NCBI GenBank assembly: GCA_016187335.1
Contig: JACPJW010000001.1
Span: 192,547-256,546, forward strand
From: Candidatus Aenigmatarchaeota archaeon
Lineage (GTDB): Archaea > Aenigmatarchaeota > Aenigmatarchaeia > GW2011-AR5
Direction: 5' to 3'
DNA length: 64,000 nt
Part shown: in pieces, positions 43,855 to 51,491 of the stretch
How positions within the stretch are numbered: the stretch's first letter is position 1
Layout of the letters: the number at the start of each line of letters is the position of its first letter
The notes under the pieces: model-generated
Database searches by the model: none
The model's input: the letters and a program-made list of their open reading frames with translations, nothing else
Told to the model about the DNA's origin: nothing
Translations under genes and position numbers: made by a program

Positions 43855-43887
43855 AATATTTAAAGCTATCGTACTCCCGGCGAGCAT

Positions 43888-44000
43888 GTGAAAAGAACTT
43901 TGTCTCCACCACATAAATGTGGTGGCTTCATTATTACCAAAGTTCTTTTACACGCCACATTCCACCTGTATTACCACCGTTTAAAAACGGTGGAATGTGA
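43888..44000. repeat. Two nested hairpins beside tRNA-Ala
   Basis: First: GTGAAAAGAACTTTG (43888-43902) with CAAAGTTCTTTTACAC (43938-43953), enclosing CCACCACAT/ATGTGGTGG (43906-43925). Second: CACATT with AATGTG (43956-44000), enclosing CCACCGTTT/AAACGGTGG (43974-43994). Not coding. It lies between the ATPase start and the 3' end of tRNA-Ala. Confidence 0.75.
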
Positions 44001-44010
44001 GTGTTTCAAT

Positions 44011-44310
44011 GGACTGGCTGGGATTTTCAGAACTTTTCACCGTTTTCCTCGAAGAACATCAGTTCTTCGGGATCTCGGAGAACTATCGTTCTCCACAGAT
44101 GATCAAACTTTTGTGAAAAGTTCGTTTGAACCCAGAGCCTCCTGCTATCTTGTTTGCCTCTTTTGATCGAACTTTGGAGTAGCAAAGTTCGTTGCAAAGC
44201 AGGCGATCTTCCTTCTCCGAACCCTTTTTGCTTCGCAAAAATCGTTCACGGAAAAACTTCTTTCCGTAGACGCTTTCTTTTTAAGAAAGGGTCTGTTGAT
44301 CTACCAGCCC
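44011..44310 (-). tRNA. tRNA-Ala(UGC) with three introns
   Basis: Exons 44310-44293, 44211-44193, 44147-44126 and 44024-44011 join to a 73-nt tRNA: acceptor GGGCUGG/CCAGUCC with the alanine identity pair G3-U70, D-stem GAUC/GAUC with GG in the loop, anticodon loop UUUGCAA, T-loop UUCAAAU. Intron 1 (D-loop, 81 nt, 44212-44292) is type 2 with further hairpins; its splice bases are inferred from the mature fold only. Intron 2 (position 37/38, 45 nt, 44148-44192): central UUUG/CAAG, bulges CAA and AUA, hairpin CGAACUUUG. Intron 3 (position 59/60, 101 nt, 44025-44125): perfect BHB, central UUCA/UGAA, inner helix of 11 bp, carrying a paired-hairpin repeat (44051-44095). Confidence 0.88.
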
Positions 44311-44329
44311 GTGGCTAAAGCATAATATC

Positions 44330-44352
44330 CTAGGGCTTAAATAAATTGGTTT
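44330..44352 (-). promoter_or_regulatory. tRNA-Ala promoter
   Basis: Sense CCAATTTATTTAAGCCC gives a TATA box about 30 bases before the tRNA 5' end. Confidence 0.55.
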
Positions 44353-44473
44353 AAAATTGCCTGAAACAGCATCATATCCTTTAAATATTCACCCAATACA
44401 TAGGACATCCTATAAACTTTCTTAAAAGAGAATTAGAGAATTTAACCAAAGAATCTGTATTCAAAGTGATACC

Positions 44474-45754
44474 ATGGTAAAACGCCTCATTGTTCATTTC
44501 AAGGACGTGTTTTCCCCGCTGCGGCTGCGCGACCTGCGGCTTTACTGGCTGGGGCAGGTCATATCGCTCATCGGGATATGGATGCAGGCGACCGCGCAGT
44601 CGTGGGTCGTCTGGACGCTCACTGGAAGCACCGTGGACCTGGGCGCGGTCGCGATGCTGGGCCTGCTGCCTTTCTTGCTCCTCGCGCCCTTCACTGGTTC
44701 CATCGCCGACAGGGTCGACAGGAGGAAGCTGCTGATACTGACGCAACTGGTGGCGATGACGCTCGCCTTCGTCCTTGCCTGGCTTGTCCATACCGATGCC
44801 GCCCAGCTCTGGCACATATACGTCCTCGCGCTGCTGCTTGGTATTGTGAACTCCTTTGACAGCATCGCCAACCAGGCTTTTGTCAGTGACCTGGCCGGCA
44901 GCGAGGTCAGGAAGGCCGTTATCATAAACAACATGCTGTTCCAGCTGAGCAGGATGCTGGGCCCTGCGCTGGCCGGCATTGTCATCGCGGCGGCCGGAGC
45001 GGCTGCGGCTTTCTGGTTCAACGGCGTGACGTTCCTGGCGGTCATAGCAAGCCTGCTCGCGATAAAGGCCCACCAGCAGGTGCGCGTCGAAAGCAAGGGA
45101 AAGGCATTGGACGATTTCAAGGAAGGGCTGCGCTTCCTGCGAAGCAGCCCGGTGCTGACGGGCCTTGTATGGATAGTGACCATAACGACTTTCTTCGTCT
45201 TCCCGACAATGTTCATCCTGCCCGCTGTAGCGACTAATGTGCTCGGGGGCGACGCTTCCACTTTGGGCCTTTTAATGGCTTCTTCCGGCGCGGGAGCGCT
45301 CGTCGGATCGTTGTTCATAGCGCCGCTCGCGCAGAAGATAAGAAGAACCGGCCTGATGCTGGCCGCGGCTTCTGTATGGGCCGGGCTGTGGCTGACCGTG
45401 TTCTCTTTCAGCAATATTCTCCAGGTATCCATGATAGCATTGTTCTTTAGCAGCCTGCTGATACCTGTAATATTCACGACAGCCAACGCGCTGCTGCAGC
45501 TCATGGCGCCGCCTCATATGAAGGCGAGGATGATAAGCATCCTCATGCTGATAGGCCTCGGCATGCAGCCTGTGGCTTCGTACCTGCTGGGATATTCCGC
45601 AGCCATTCTGGGCATCCAGGCAGCGCTGCGGCTCAACGGATTATTGATGATAACAGCTATTGCCGCCCTTCTTTTCTTTGATTCTGAACTGCGGAAATGG
45701 GAAACTGAAATCACGGTCGAGGGAAAAGGACATCCTGCCGCGGCAGGGCATTAA
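44474..45754 (+). CDS. MFS transporter (EntS/MFS_3 type)
   Basis: 426 residues with about 12 membrane segments and an N-terminal LRLYWLGQVISLIGIWMQATAQSW typical of the MFS_3 exporter group; the loop GSIADRVDRRKLL after helix 2 is the MFS motif A. Probably exports a small molecule or drug by ion exchange; substrate unknown. GC-rich codon use. Preceded by AAGTGATACC as a weak ribosome site. Confidence 0.9.
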   Translation: MVKRLIVHFKDVFSPLRLRDLRLYWLGQVISLIGIWMQATAQSWVVWTLTGSTVDLGAVAMLGLLPFLLLAPFTGSIADRVDRRKLLILTQLVAMTLAFVLAWLVHTDAAQLWHIYVLALLLGIVNSFDSIANQAFVSDLAGSEVRKAVIINNMLFQLSRMLGPALAGIVIAAAGAAAAFWFNGVTFLAVIASLLAIKAHQQVRVESKGKALDDFKEGLRFLRSSPVLTGLVWIVTITTFFVFPTMFILPAVATNVLGGDASTLGLLMASSGAGALVGSLFIAPLAQKIRRTGLMLAAASVWAGLWLTVFSFSNILQVSMIALFFSSLLIPVIFTTANALLQLMAPPHMKARMISILMLIGLGMQPVASYLLGYSAAILGIQAALRLNGLLMITAIAALLFFDSELRKWETEITVEGKGHPAAAGH

Positions 45755-45836
45755 GTTTTGAAAATTCTATATTTGTATTTTTGCTTCCATAATTTTTACG
45801 TGATTGCATGGCAAAATTCCGCGGCGGTGATTGAAA

Positions 45837-46643
45837 ATGAACATTCCTTCTGTTGTTCTGAACAGCGGCGCAAAGATGCCGCAGCTCGGCTTGGGAACAT
45901 GGGACCTCCGCGGCTCTGAATGCGTTCGTGCCGTGAGGGATGCGCTGGACGCGGGTTACCGCCACGTAGACACCGCCTCGCTCTACGGCAATGAAAAGGA
46001 AGTGGGTTTAGCAGTGAAAAAAAGCGGCGTGCCGAGAAAGGATTTGTTCATTACCAGCAAGATATGGAACGATGAGCATGACGACCCCGAAGCGGCCCTG
46101 GAGGCGTCGCTGAAGCGGCTTGGAACGGATTACGTTGATTTGTACCTGATACACTGGCCTGTTCCAGAAAGGAACGAAACGTGGCGCGCGTTTGAGGGCT
46201 TTCTTAAAGACAAACGCTGCAGGTCCGTAGGCGTGAGCAATTTCACGGTGCGGCATCTTAAGGAATTATTGAATAAAAGAAACGTTGTCCCCGCCGTAAA
46301 CCAGATAGAATTTTCCCCGTTCCTTTACCAGAAAGACATCCTGCAGTTCTGCAACGAAAGTAAAATACGGCTCGTGGCGTCAAGCCCGCTCACGCATGGC
46401 AGGAAGCTGAAGCATGCCGTGATTGCTGCTCTGGCGAAGAAATACAGCAAGACGCCTGCTCAGATAGTGCTGCGCTGGCACATCCAGCACGGCATCGTGC
46501 CGATACCGAAATCAAAAAGCAGGGAACGGATAGAAGAGAACGCAGCGATTTTTGACTTTTCAATCAGCAGGGAGGACATGGCTTTGCTGGACGGCTTGGA
46601 CGAGGGCTACCACTATTATGCCGACCCGGGCGACGAGCCTTGA
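45837..46643 (+). CDS. Aldo/keto reductase
   Basis: 268 residues. The catalytic tetrad is visible: Asp and Tyr in VDTASLYGNEKEVG, Lys in FITSKIWN, His in YLIHWP; NADP-binding IPKSKSRERIEEN near the end. It reduces aldehydes or ketones with NADPH. ATG 45837 is preceded by GGTGAT. Confidence 0.93.
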   Translation: MNIPSVVLNSGAKMPQLGLGTWDLRGSECVRAVRDALDAGYRHVDTASLYGNEKEVGLAVKKSGVPRKDLFITSKIWNDEHDDPEAALEASLKRLGTDYVDLYLIHWPVPERNETWRAFEGFLKDKRCRSVGVSNFTVRHLKELLNKRNVVPAVNQIEFSPFLYQKDILQFCNESKIRLVASSPLTHGRKLKHAVIAALAKKYSKTPAQIVLRWHIQHGIVPIPKSKSRERIEENAAIFDFSISREDMALLDGLDEGYHYYADPGDEP

Positions 46644-46708
46644 GGGCTGCATCTTGTATATCCTCCGCTACCGAAAAGGGTTTTAATCCTGTTTTTCAAG
46701 AAAGTTGC

Positions 46709-46846
46709 ATGAAAAAGCAGGTTCTGAAGCGCATGCCTGAAGAAACGCAGAAAGTGCATGCCGCTGATTTTGAAAAGGAAAAGAAGAAACTGGAACAGAG
46801 CTTCAAAAAGAAAGAAATGCCCTTCCGCCTGTTCTGGGTGAAGTGA
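46709..46846 (+). CDS. Small basic protein, 45 aa
   Basis: MKKQVLKRMPEETQKVHAAD, a helical Lys/Glu middle, ending PFRLFWVK. A TATA-like GTTTTAATCC about 26 bases upstream suggests a leaderless gene. Unknown function. Confidence 0.5.
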   Translation: MKKQVLKRMPEETQKVHAADFEKEKKKLEQSFKKKEMPFRLFWVK

Positions 46847-46929
46847 AAATATCTACTATTTCTGTTAAAACCTGTAGATAGCTTCGGCTAAATCGTATCG
46901 ATAAAAAAATCCAGCTTTCTTTGCGTTTT

Positions 46930-47000
46930 GGAAAAAATAGCGCGCAAAGGTACAGGTAGTTCCGGGTTACGTCCCGGAACTCACGGAGCCGCAGCTCCGA
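46930..47000 (-). terminator. Hairpins and T-run ending the 16S transcript
   Basis: On the sense strand CGGAGC/GCTCCG, then AGTTCCGGG/CCCGGAACT (9 bp), then a stretch ending TATTTTTTCC. Placed about 140 bases past the 16S 3' end. Confidence 0.5.
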
Positions 47001-47015
47001 TGAATTGGCATTCTA

Positions 47016-47131
47016 TCTCATGGCCCTCTTTTGATGAAACTTTTTTGAAAAGTTTCAGAGGAAAGCACACTGACTGTCGCAGAACCCTTTCGGATTCTTT
47101 TGATAAAACTTTTCTTGAAAGAAAAGTTTTT
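47016..47131 (-). repeat. Two solo type 1 elements directly after 16S
   Basis: Sense: immediately after CACCUCCU comes AAAACUUUUC, GAAAAGUUUU, AUCAAAAG; 60 bases on, GAAACUUUUC, AAAAAGUUUC, AUCAAAAGAGG closed by CCUCU/AGAGG. They keep the hairpin and AUCAAAA part but lack exon joins, so they are not introns of 16S. Confidence 0.75.
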
Positions 47132-47248
47132 AGGAGGTGATCCAGCCGCACGTTCCCGTACGGCTACCTTGTTACGACTTAGCCCTCCTTGCAGACAATT
47201 GATTCGACTTATTCAGCATAAGCCTCACCAAAAGTCCACTCGGATGGC

Positions 47249-47280
<32 letters not shown>

Positions 47281-47294
47281 CATTCAGCGAAAGA

Positions 47295-47484
47295 TTCCAC
47301 GATTATGAGATCATCATAGTGCTGCTTCTACTCGACCAAAGACATCCGCCCATACTTTTAATCACCAGACCGCTACGGATTTCTTTCCGTAGACGCTTTC
47401 TTTTTAAGAAAGGGTCTTCATAGTCAAGCACTTCTTCTGTCTTTGATTTTGTAGCGCCAAAAAATCATTTGGATCTCACATCCA
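47295..47484 (-). other. 16S intron 10, 190 nt, with nested type 2 core
   Basis: Exons GUAAGCGAAGGUCAUCA | UCUUUCGCUGAAUGCG rebuild the conserved hairpin before the decoding helix. BHB: outer GCGAAGG/CUUUCGC, central UCAU/GUGG, bulges CAU and AAU. A 37-nt type 2 core (47381-47417) inside is identical to one in tRNA-Ala (44258-44294), so an element has inserted into this intron. Confidence 0.85.
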
Positions 47485-47843
47485 TGATGACCTTCGCTTA
47501 CTAGGGATTCCGGCTTCACGTGGGCGAATTGCAGCCCACGATCTGAACTAGGCGCCGGTTTGAGAGATTGGCTTCACCTCACGGTGTTGCATCCCATTGT
47601 CCGACGCATTGTAGGCCGCGTGTAGCCCCGGAAATTTAGGCCATACTGACCTGCCGTAGACCGCTCCTTCCTCTGGCTTAGCGCCAGCGGTCCCGCTAAA
47701 GTGCATGCCCTGCGTACAGGACATTCGCAACTAGCGGCACGGGTCTCACTCGTTTCGTGACTTAACACGACACTTCACAGCACGAGCTGACGACGGCCAT
47801 GCAGCACTTCTCAGTTTGTTAGGTAACCCCTTTAGAGTGACCC

Positions 47844-48416
47844 TCATTCTACTGTCTTCCCGGGTGAGGTCTCCAGAGAGGAATCCTCATATTTCCAAAG
47901 AATGCGTTTGCCTTCATTCTTTCTTGCCACACTACGCGCGGATTCAAGGTCGCGCAATGTTTCCCTTATTGTGCTTGGCATCAATCTTAATCCAAGGCAC
48001 AATTCTCCTATGCTCCACCACTTATCATTTTTTCTGATCAACGCAACTATCTTCTCTTTCGTTGAAGCTTTGTTGCGCATGAAGCCGCCTTTCATCCCTT
48101 CTCTTTCCAAGAGAAGCTTCGCCCATTGATTCTTAATCGGTTCCGCAAATTCCCCTGCAATGGAATAAATCTCCCTGAAAGCATTCCTATGCAGCTTGAA
48201 GCCGATGTTTTCTCTTTTGACGAACTTTTTGCTTGCCCAGCCATGCGCTTTGCAGACCTCAAAAATAGTGTTAAGCTGATTTCTGTTTCTGCTTGACTGA
48301 ACAAGCACAGGCGACTCTTCAGCTATAAAGCTGAATTCAAACTCGATTAGTGGAAGGAGTATAGAAGCTGTAAGTTTTTGCCTTTCTTTGCTCGCTCGTA
48401 AACACTTATCATCCAT
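47844..48416 (-). CDS. 16S intron-encoded protein with winged-helix C terminus
   Basis: 190 residues. The middle (WASKKFVKRENIGFKLHRNAF, then IYSIAG and KLLLEREG) and the C-terminal helix-turn-helix (STKEKIVALIRKNDKWWSIGEL, then TIRETLRDLES) look like a DNA-binding protein. A clear LAGLIDADG motif is absent, so it may be a degenerate endonuclease or a maturase-like protein. It begins in the intron and its last nine codons run into the 16S exon. Confidence 0.7.
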   Translation of the reverse strand: MDDKCLRASKERQKLTASILLPLIEFEFSFIAEESPVLVQSSRNRNQLNTIFEVCKAHGWASKKFVKRENIGFKLHRNAFREIYSIAGEFAEPIKNQWAKLLLEREGMKGGFMRNKASTKEKIVALIRKNDKWWSIGELCLGLRLMPSTIRETLRDLESARSVARKNEGKRILWKYEDSSLETSPGKTVE

Positions 48417-48469
48417 AGTACTGTATACTTTGGATGATTTATTGGTTTCCGTACTCGAGTATTCCTCTT
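47871..48469 (-). other. 16S intron 9, 599 nt
   Basis: Exons CAACGCCAGGA | ACCUCACC restore the conserved CAACGCGAAGAACCUUACC block. BHB perfect: central CCAG/CUGG, bulges GAA and AGA, inner AGAGGAAU/AUUCCUCU. Confidence 0.92.
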
Positions 48470-48489
48470 TCCTGGCGTTGAATCCAATT

Positions 48490-48529
48490 TTCGGCCCAAG
48501 CCAATGATATACGTTTCACTGAACTCGGT
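48490..48529 (-). other. 16S intron 8, 40 nt
   Basis: Exons GCGGUUU | AAUUGG restore GGUUUAAUUGG. BHB: central CGGU/GCCG (one U-G), bulges UUA and AAA, inner CCGAG/CUUGG. Only 40 nt, with no repeat-family core. Confidence 0.9.
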
Positions 48530-48568
48530 AAACCGCAGCCTCCACCCCTGGTAGTGCTCCCCCGCCAA

Positions 48569-49180
48569 TTAGGGGAAAGTAATCCCATCATTTAGCAGCT
48601 TCAATCTGAGCTGCTTATCCTTGTGCCAACTTCCGATGTTTTTGCAGAAGTATAGAAGATTGTTCTTCCTTGTCAGCCTGAATTCCCAGACATTACCGCA
48701 AAAGGTAATGTTTGTTGGCTGGCAACTTTGATCAATCAAAACCTGTCTAATGAATTCCAAAGATTCCCTGTTTTTCTGGCTGAACGAGATGTATTTCTGT
48801 TTCGCTGTATCTGGTTTCTTTGGAAGTCCTCCTTCTGCATCAAAGAATCCTTTCAAATAGTGAATTTGAATTTTCACTTTCTGTTCCTTTATGCATTTTG
48901 GAGTATCCCAGAATTCCTGCGGTGTTTCGAAATCGGATATATCGAGAATTTTTTCAACATAGCTTCTTCCGTTAATCCTCAGTATTTCCGTTCCGTTTGC
49001 ATGTTTTGTTATGGTGCCGCGAGCTTCAAACTCTTTATGGAAAAGAGTTTGCAAAAGGCGTAACCATGATGTCTCTCTTTGTGCTATTTTAATTTCGTAG
49101 TTTTTTCCTTTCCTGACATCTATGGATGCGTCTCTCATAGCACCTAACAGATACGCAAGTTCTGGGCTGACAGGCTTCAC
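48569..49180 (-). CDS. LAGLIDADG homing endonuclease in 16S intron
   Basis: 203 residues with LAYLLGAMRDAS (near residue 8) and YLKGFFDAEGG (near 108), both with catalytic acids. No N-terminal extension. Related to the 23S endonuclease at 16337-17176, so one homing enzyme lineage has reached both rRNAs. Its stop codon lies exactly at the 3' splice region of the intron. Confidence 0.92.
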   Translation of the reverse strand: MKPVSPELAYLLGAMRDASIDVRKGKNYEIKIAQRETSWLRLLQTLFHKEFEARGTITKHANGTEILRINGRSYVEKILDISDFETPQEFWDTPKCIKEQKVKIQIHYLKGFFDAEGGLPKKPDTAKQKYISFSQKNRESLEFIRQVLIDQSCQPTNITFCGNVWEFRLTRKNNLLYFCKNIGSWHKDKQLRLKLLNDGITFP

Positions 49181-49232
49181 TCTATAACTTTGGCAGCAGG
49201 GATATTTAAGTGTGGTATCGGGGTTACTTTCT
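48569..49232 (-). other. 16S intron 7, 664 nt, between A919 and U920 (E. coli)
   Basis: Exons ACUUAAGGGAA | UUGGCGGGGG. BHB perfect: central AGGG/CCCU, bulges AAA and AAU, inner GAAAGUAA/UUACUUUC. The site falls in the 907-926 universal primer region and equals the known archaeal intron position 919. Confidence 0.95.
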
Positions 49233-49362
49233 TTCCCTTAAGTTTCAGCCTTGCGGCCGTAATCCCCAGGCGGCCCGTTTAACGCCTTCGCTTCGGCACC
49301 ACGGATCCACGAAGGATTCGTGACACCAAACGGGCAACGTTTACAGCTAGGACTACCGGGGT

Positions 49363-49444
49363 CTTTAGGACCCTTTTGCGATTTTATTCGCGGTAGCGTG
49401 ATTTCCGTAGACGCTTTTACGCGCTTGCATGCGTAAAAGGGTCT
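49363..49444 (-). other. 16S intron 6, 82 nt, type 2, between 793 and 794
   Basis: Exons GGAUUAGAU | ACCCCGGUAGUCC restore the universal 806R primer site. BHB perfect: central UUAG/CUAA, bulges AUA and AGA, inner GACCCUUUU/AAAAGGGUC. Contains GCGUAAAAG and CGUCUACGG. Confidence 0.95.
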
Positions 49445-49455
49445 ATCTAATCCCG

Positions 49456-49488
49456 AATGAACTCGACTAAGATTTTCGTCTTAGTTCG
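49456..49488 (-). other. 16S intron 5, about 33 nt
   Basis: Extra hairpin AACUAAGA/UCUUAGU between GGGAGCGAAU and CGGGAUUAG, where archaeal 16S reads GGAGCAAACGGGAUUAG. Exact splice bases not resolved; no strict BHB found. Confidence 0.6.
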
Positions 49489-49544
49489 ATTCGCTCCCCT
49501 AGCTTTCGTCCCTCACCGTCGGACCCGTTCCAGCCAAGCGCCTT

Positions 49545-49588
49545 ACGTGGAAACTTTTCCGTTTTGATTGAATTTTTTGAAAAGTTCA
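49545..49588 (-). other. 16S intron 4, 44 nt, type 1
   Basis: Exons CUGUGGCG | AAGGCGC restore the universal GUGGCGAAGGCG. BHB perfect: central GUGG/CCAC, bulges CGU and GUA, inner GAACUUUUC/GGAAAAGUUU. Linker AAUCAAAACGG present. Confidence 0.95.
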
Positions 49589-49792
49589 CGCCACAGGTGG
49601 TCCCCTACGGATTAAAAGATTTTACCCTTACCCGTAGAGTACCCTTGGCCTCTCCCGGTCCCAAGCCCGATAGTATCTCCAGCAAGCCTTACAGTTTGCT
49701 GCAAGATTTCACCAAAGACACATCGAGCCGGCTACGGACGCTTCAGGCCCAATAAACGTGACTACCCCTCGTGGCGCGGTTATTACCGCGGC

Positions 49793-49843
49793 ATCCAGAT
49801 CCTTTTCCGTCAACGCTTTTGCGTCTTCAGACGTAAAAGGGTT
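49793..49843 (-). other. 16S intron 3, 51 nt, type 2, in the 530 loop
   Basis: Exons GCCAGCC | GCCGCGGUAA restore the most conserved 16S block (between 523 and 524). BHB: central CCAG/CUGG, bulges CCA and AUG, inner ACCCUUUU/AAAAGGAU. Contains GCAAAAG and CGUUGACGG. Confidence 0.95.
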
Positions 49844-49882
49844 GGCTGGCAACCGTCTTGCCCACCACTTATTCCTCCACCT

Positions 49883-49937
49883 ATGTAATCCTTTCTTCCG
49901 TTTCTTTCGCAAGCGTTTTCTTTTCGAAAGAAAAGGC
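49883..49937 (-). other. 16S intron 2, 55 nt, type 2
   Basis: Exons CUCCACUGUAAAA | AGGUGGAGGAAUAAG match the helix-17 hairpin GUGUAAAAAG seen in methanogens. Central GUAA/UUAC, bulges AAG and AUA, inner CCUUUC/GAAAGG; one unpaired A makes the BHB slightly relaxed. Linker CGCUUGCG. Confidence 0.85.
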
Positions 49938-50004
49938 TTTTACAGTGGAGAAAAGACAGCGCTAAGCGCTGCCACTCAGGGTTCCCTTGTCAGGCTTTCA
50001 CCCA

Positions 50005-50054
50005 GTTTGCGAACTTTTCAGTTCCGTTTTGATGGAACTTTTCTGAAAAGTTCC
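50005..50054 (-). other. 16S intron 1, 50 nt, type 1
   Basis: Exons ACCUUUGCAA | UGGGUGAAAGCC restore the conserved CAAUGGGCGAAAGCC. BHB perfect: central UUGC/GCAA, bulges AAG and ACU, inner GAACUUUUCAG/CUGAAAAGUUC (11 bp). Internal GAAAAGUUCC and AUCAAAACGG. Confidence 0.95.
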
Positions 50055-50060
50055 TTGCAA

Positions 50061-50093
<33 letters not shown>

Positions 50094-50407
50094 CGTTCAT
50101 GTCTCAGAACGCATCTCCGGGCTATCGCTCTCACGACCCGTACGGATTACAGCCTTGTTGAGCAATTATCTCAACAACAAGCTAATCCGCCGCAGTCCCA
50201 TCGTTCAGTGCATTGCTGCTTTCAGCGAAGATGCCTTCCAGCAATTATCGCCTATCGGGTATTATTCCCACTTTCGCAGGATTATCCCCGTCTGAACGGC
50301 AGGTTAACTACGTGTTACTGAGCAGTGCGACGAGGTCTTGCACCTCACGTCTCGCATGGCTTAGCCGAACCCTGATAAAGGTAGTCTCCGGCGGGATCAA
50401 CCGGAAT

Positions 50408-50795
50408 TGTGCGGGAAAACACAAACCCTTGTGGTTATGTGTCCCTACCATTTGATAGAGTCTTGCCTACCCATACCTTTGTTCACTTGTAAGCATGCTT
50501 ACCAGCTCATATTTATCATGCAGCGGAAGTGTTTCTTCACGAAAAAGGCTGTTGCCTTAAAATCCGAAACGACGCCTTGCTGTCATGAATAATCATTTCA
50601 GTTTTGACTCATCCGCTTTTTACAGCAGAATGTGCCGCGTAATTATTATCCAGTCAAAAGCGTTCGTAAGAACTGCTTCGCTTTAACGAGCAAGCCAGCT
50701 AGCTAGAAGTATAGTTGCCAAACTATGCCCGTCTCAATACTTTCAAGGCACGATTCTTAGAACCGCACCACACCATCAATAAATAAAGAAGGGAA
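50408..50795 (-). other. 16S 5' leader, no gene seen
   Basis: About 390 nt between promoter and 16S. It has hairpins such as GTAAGCATGCTTAC (a palindrome, near 50491), GCATAGTTTGGCAACTATAC-type arms near 50715, and CTAGCTAGC. No tRNA or ORF of quality on either strand. Confidence 0.5.
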
Positions 50796-50805
50796 CTATT
50801 AAAAG
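50796..50805 (-). promoter_or_regulatory. 16S promoter TATA
   Basis: Sense CTTTTAATAG. It is the strongest TATA-like element upstream of 16S; the transcript would start near 50770. Confidence 0.5.
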
Positions 50806-50970
50806 GTTTTTGGTTGCCCGAGCCAGAACAAGTTTTGCAGCGGCATTATCCCGCGGATTTTTCTCAATAAATTGGGGACAAAACCTCTTATACTTAACTT
50901 TTTCAGCGGAAGCATTTGGTATAGTTAGGTTTTTATTCTTGCGTTAAGGAATTTTTTTGTAAGCACAAAC

Positions 50971-51010
50971 CTGGTGATGAAACCGGAGAAACAAATCGGG
51001 TTCTGAAACA
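50971..51010 (+). ncRNA. Possible K-turn or box C/D-like element
   Basis: GUGAUGA (box C, 50974-50980) and CUGA (box D, 51003-51006) enclosed by CUG/CAG and flanking AACC/GGUU. The spacing of 22 nt is too short for a double-guide C/D RNA; it could be an L7Ae-binding K-turn. It lies upstream of the ATP synthase promoter. Confidence 0.3.
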
Positions 51011-51027
51011 GTGAAGCGGATAAATAG

Positions 51028-51078
51028 GAATATATAATTATAACTTGTTTCACATACATGGAGAACTGAGGGTTCTCC
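51028..51078 (+). promoter_or_regulatory. ATP synthase operon promoter and leader hairpin
   Basis: GGAATATATAATTATAAC (51028-51045) is a strong TATA region. A hairpin GGAGAAC/GTTCTCC (51060-51078) starts the transcript, leaving a leader of about 90 nt before atpH. Confidence 0.65.
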
Positions 51079-51167
51079 TGTATAGCTGCTCGTGGCGTAA
51101 GGCGCCTTATAAGGTTATTTACCTGGCGGACAAAGAAAATCTGTGTGATGGCTGATGGTGTTCTGGC

Positions 51168-51482
51168 ATGGAAGAAGAAATGCTGCTTGAGATAAAGAAA
51201 GCGGAGGAGAAAGCGGAGGAAATAGTGAGGGAAGCCGAGAAAAGAAAGGGTGAAATGATAAGGGAAGCCGGGCTTGAAGCGGCAAGGTACAGGGAACGGG
51301 AGATAGAGAAATTAAAAAAGCAGTCAGAAGAGCTCATAGCCAGGGAATCGGAAAAAATTTCCGCCAGAAGCAGGGCAATGATAAAAAAAGCGGAGGAAGA
51401 CGCGAAAAATCTGGGCCCGGACAAAAGGAAGTCGGAGGAAGCGAAAAACTACCTGAAAAAAGAATTCAGGGACCTGTTTTGA
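51168..51482 (+). CDS. ahaH: A-type ATP synthase subunit H
   Basis: 104 residues, almost all coiled coil (LLEIKKAEEKAEEIVREAEKR), the peripheral-stalk subunit H that pairs with subunit E. First gene of H-I-K-E-C-F-A-B-D. Stop and next start are 9 bases apart. Confidence 0.9.
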   Translation: MEEEMLLEIKKAEEKAEEIVREAEKRKGEMIREAGLEAARYREREIEKLKKQSEELIARESEKISARSRAMIKKAEEDAKNLGPDKRKSEEAKNYLKKEFRDLF

Positions 51483-51491
51483 GGAGAGAAG

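Noticed and set aside
42348-44024. tRNA-Ala 3' repeat as an attachment-site pair of an integrated element
   Set aside because: The two copies differ with compensating stem changes, there is no integrase between them, and the repeat is interrupted by introns at the same point.
44542-45504. Minus-strand ORF of 320 codons opposite the MFS gene
   Set aside because: It is a shadow of a GC-rich gene with clear transporter features on the plus strand.
47016-47131. Type 1 hairpins as intrinsic terminators
   Set aside because: On the sense strand the hairpin is followed by ATCAAAA rather than a T-run; the same structure occurs inside mature RNA genes.
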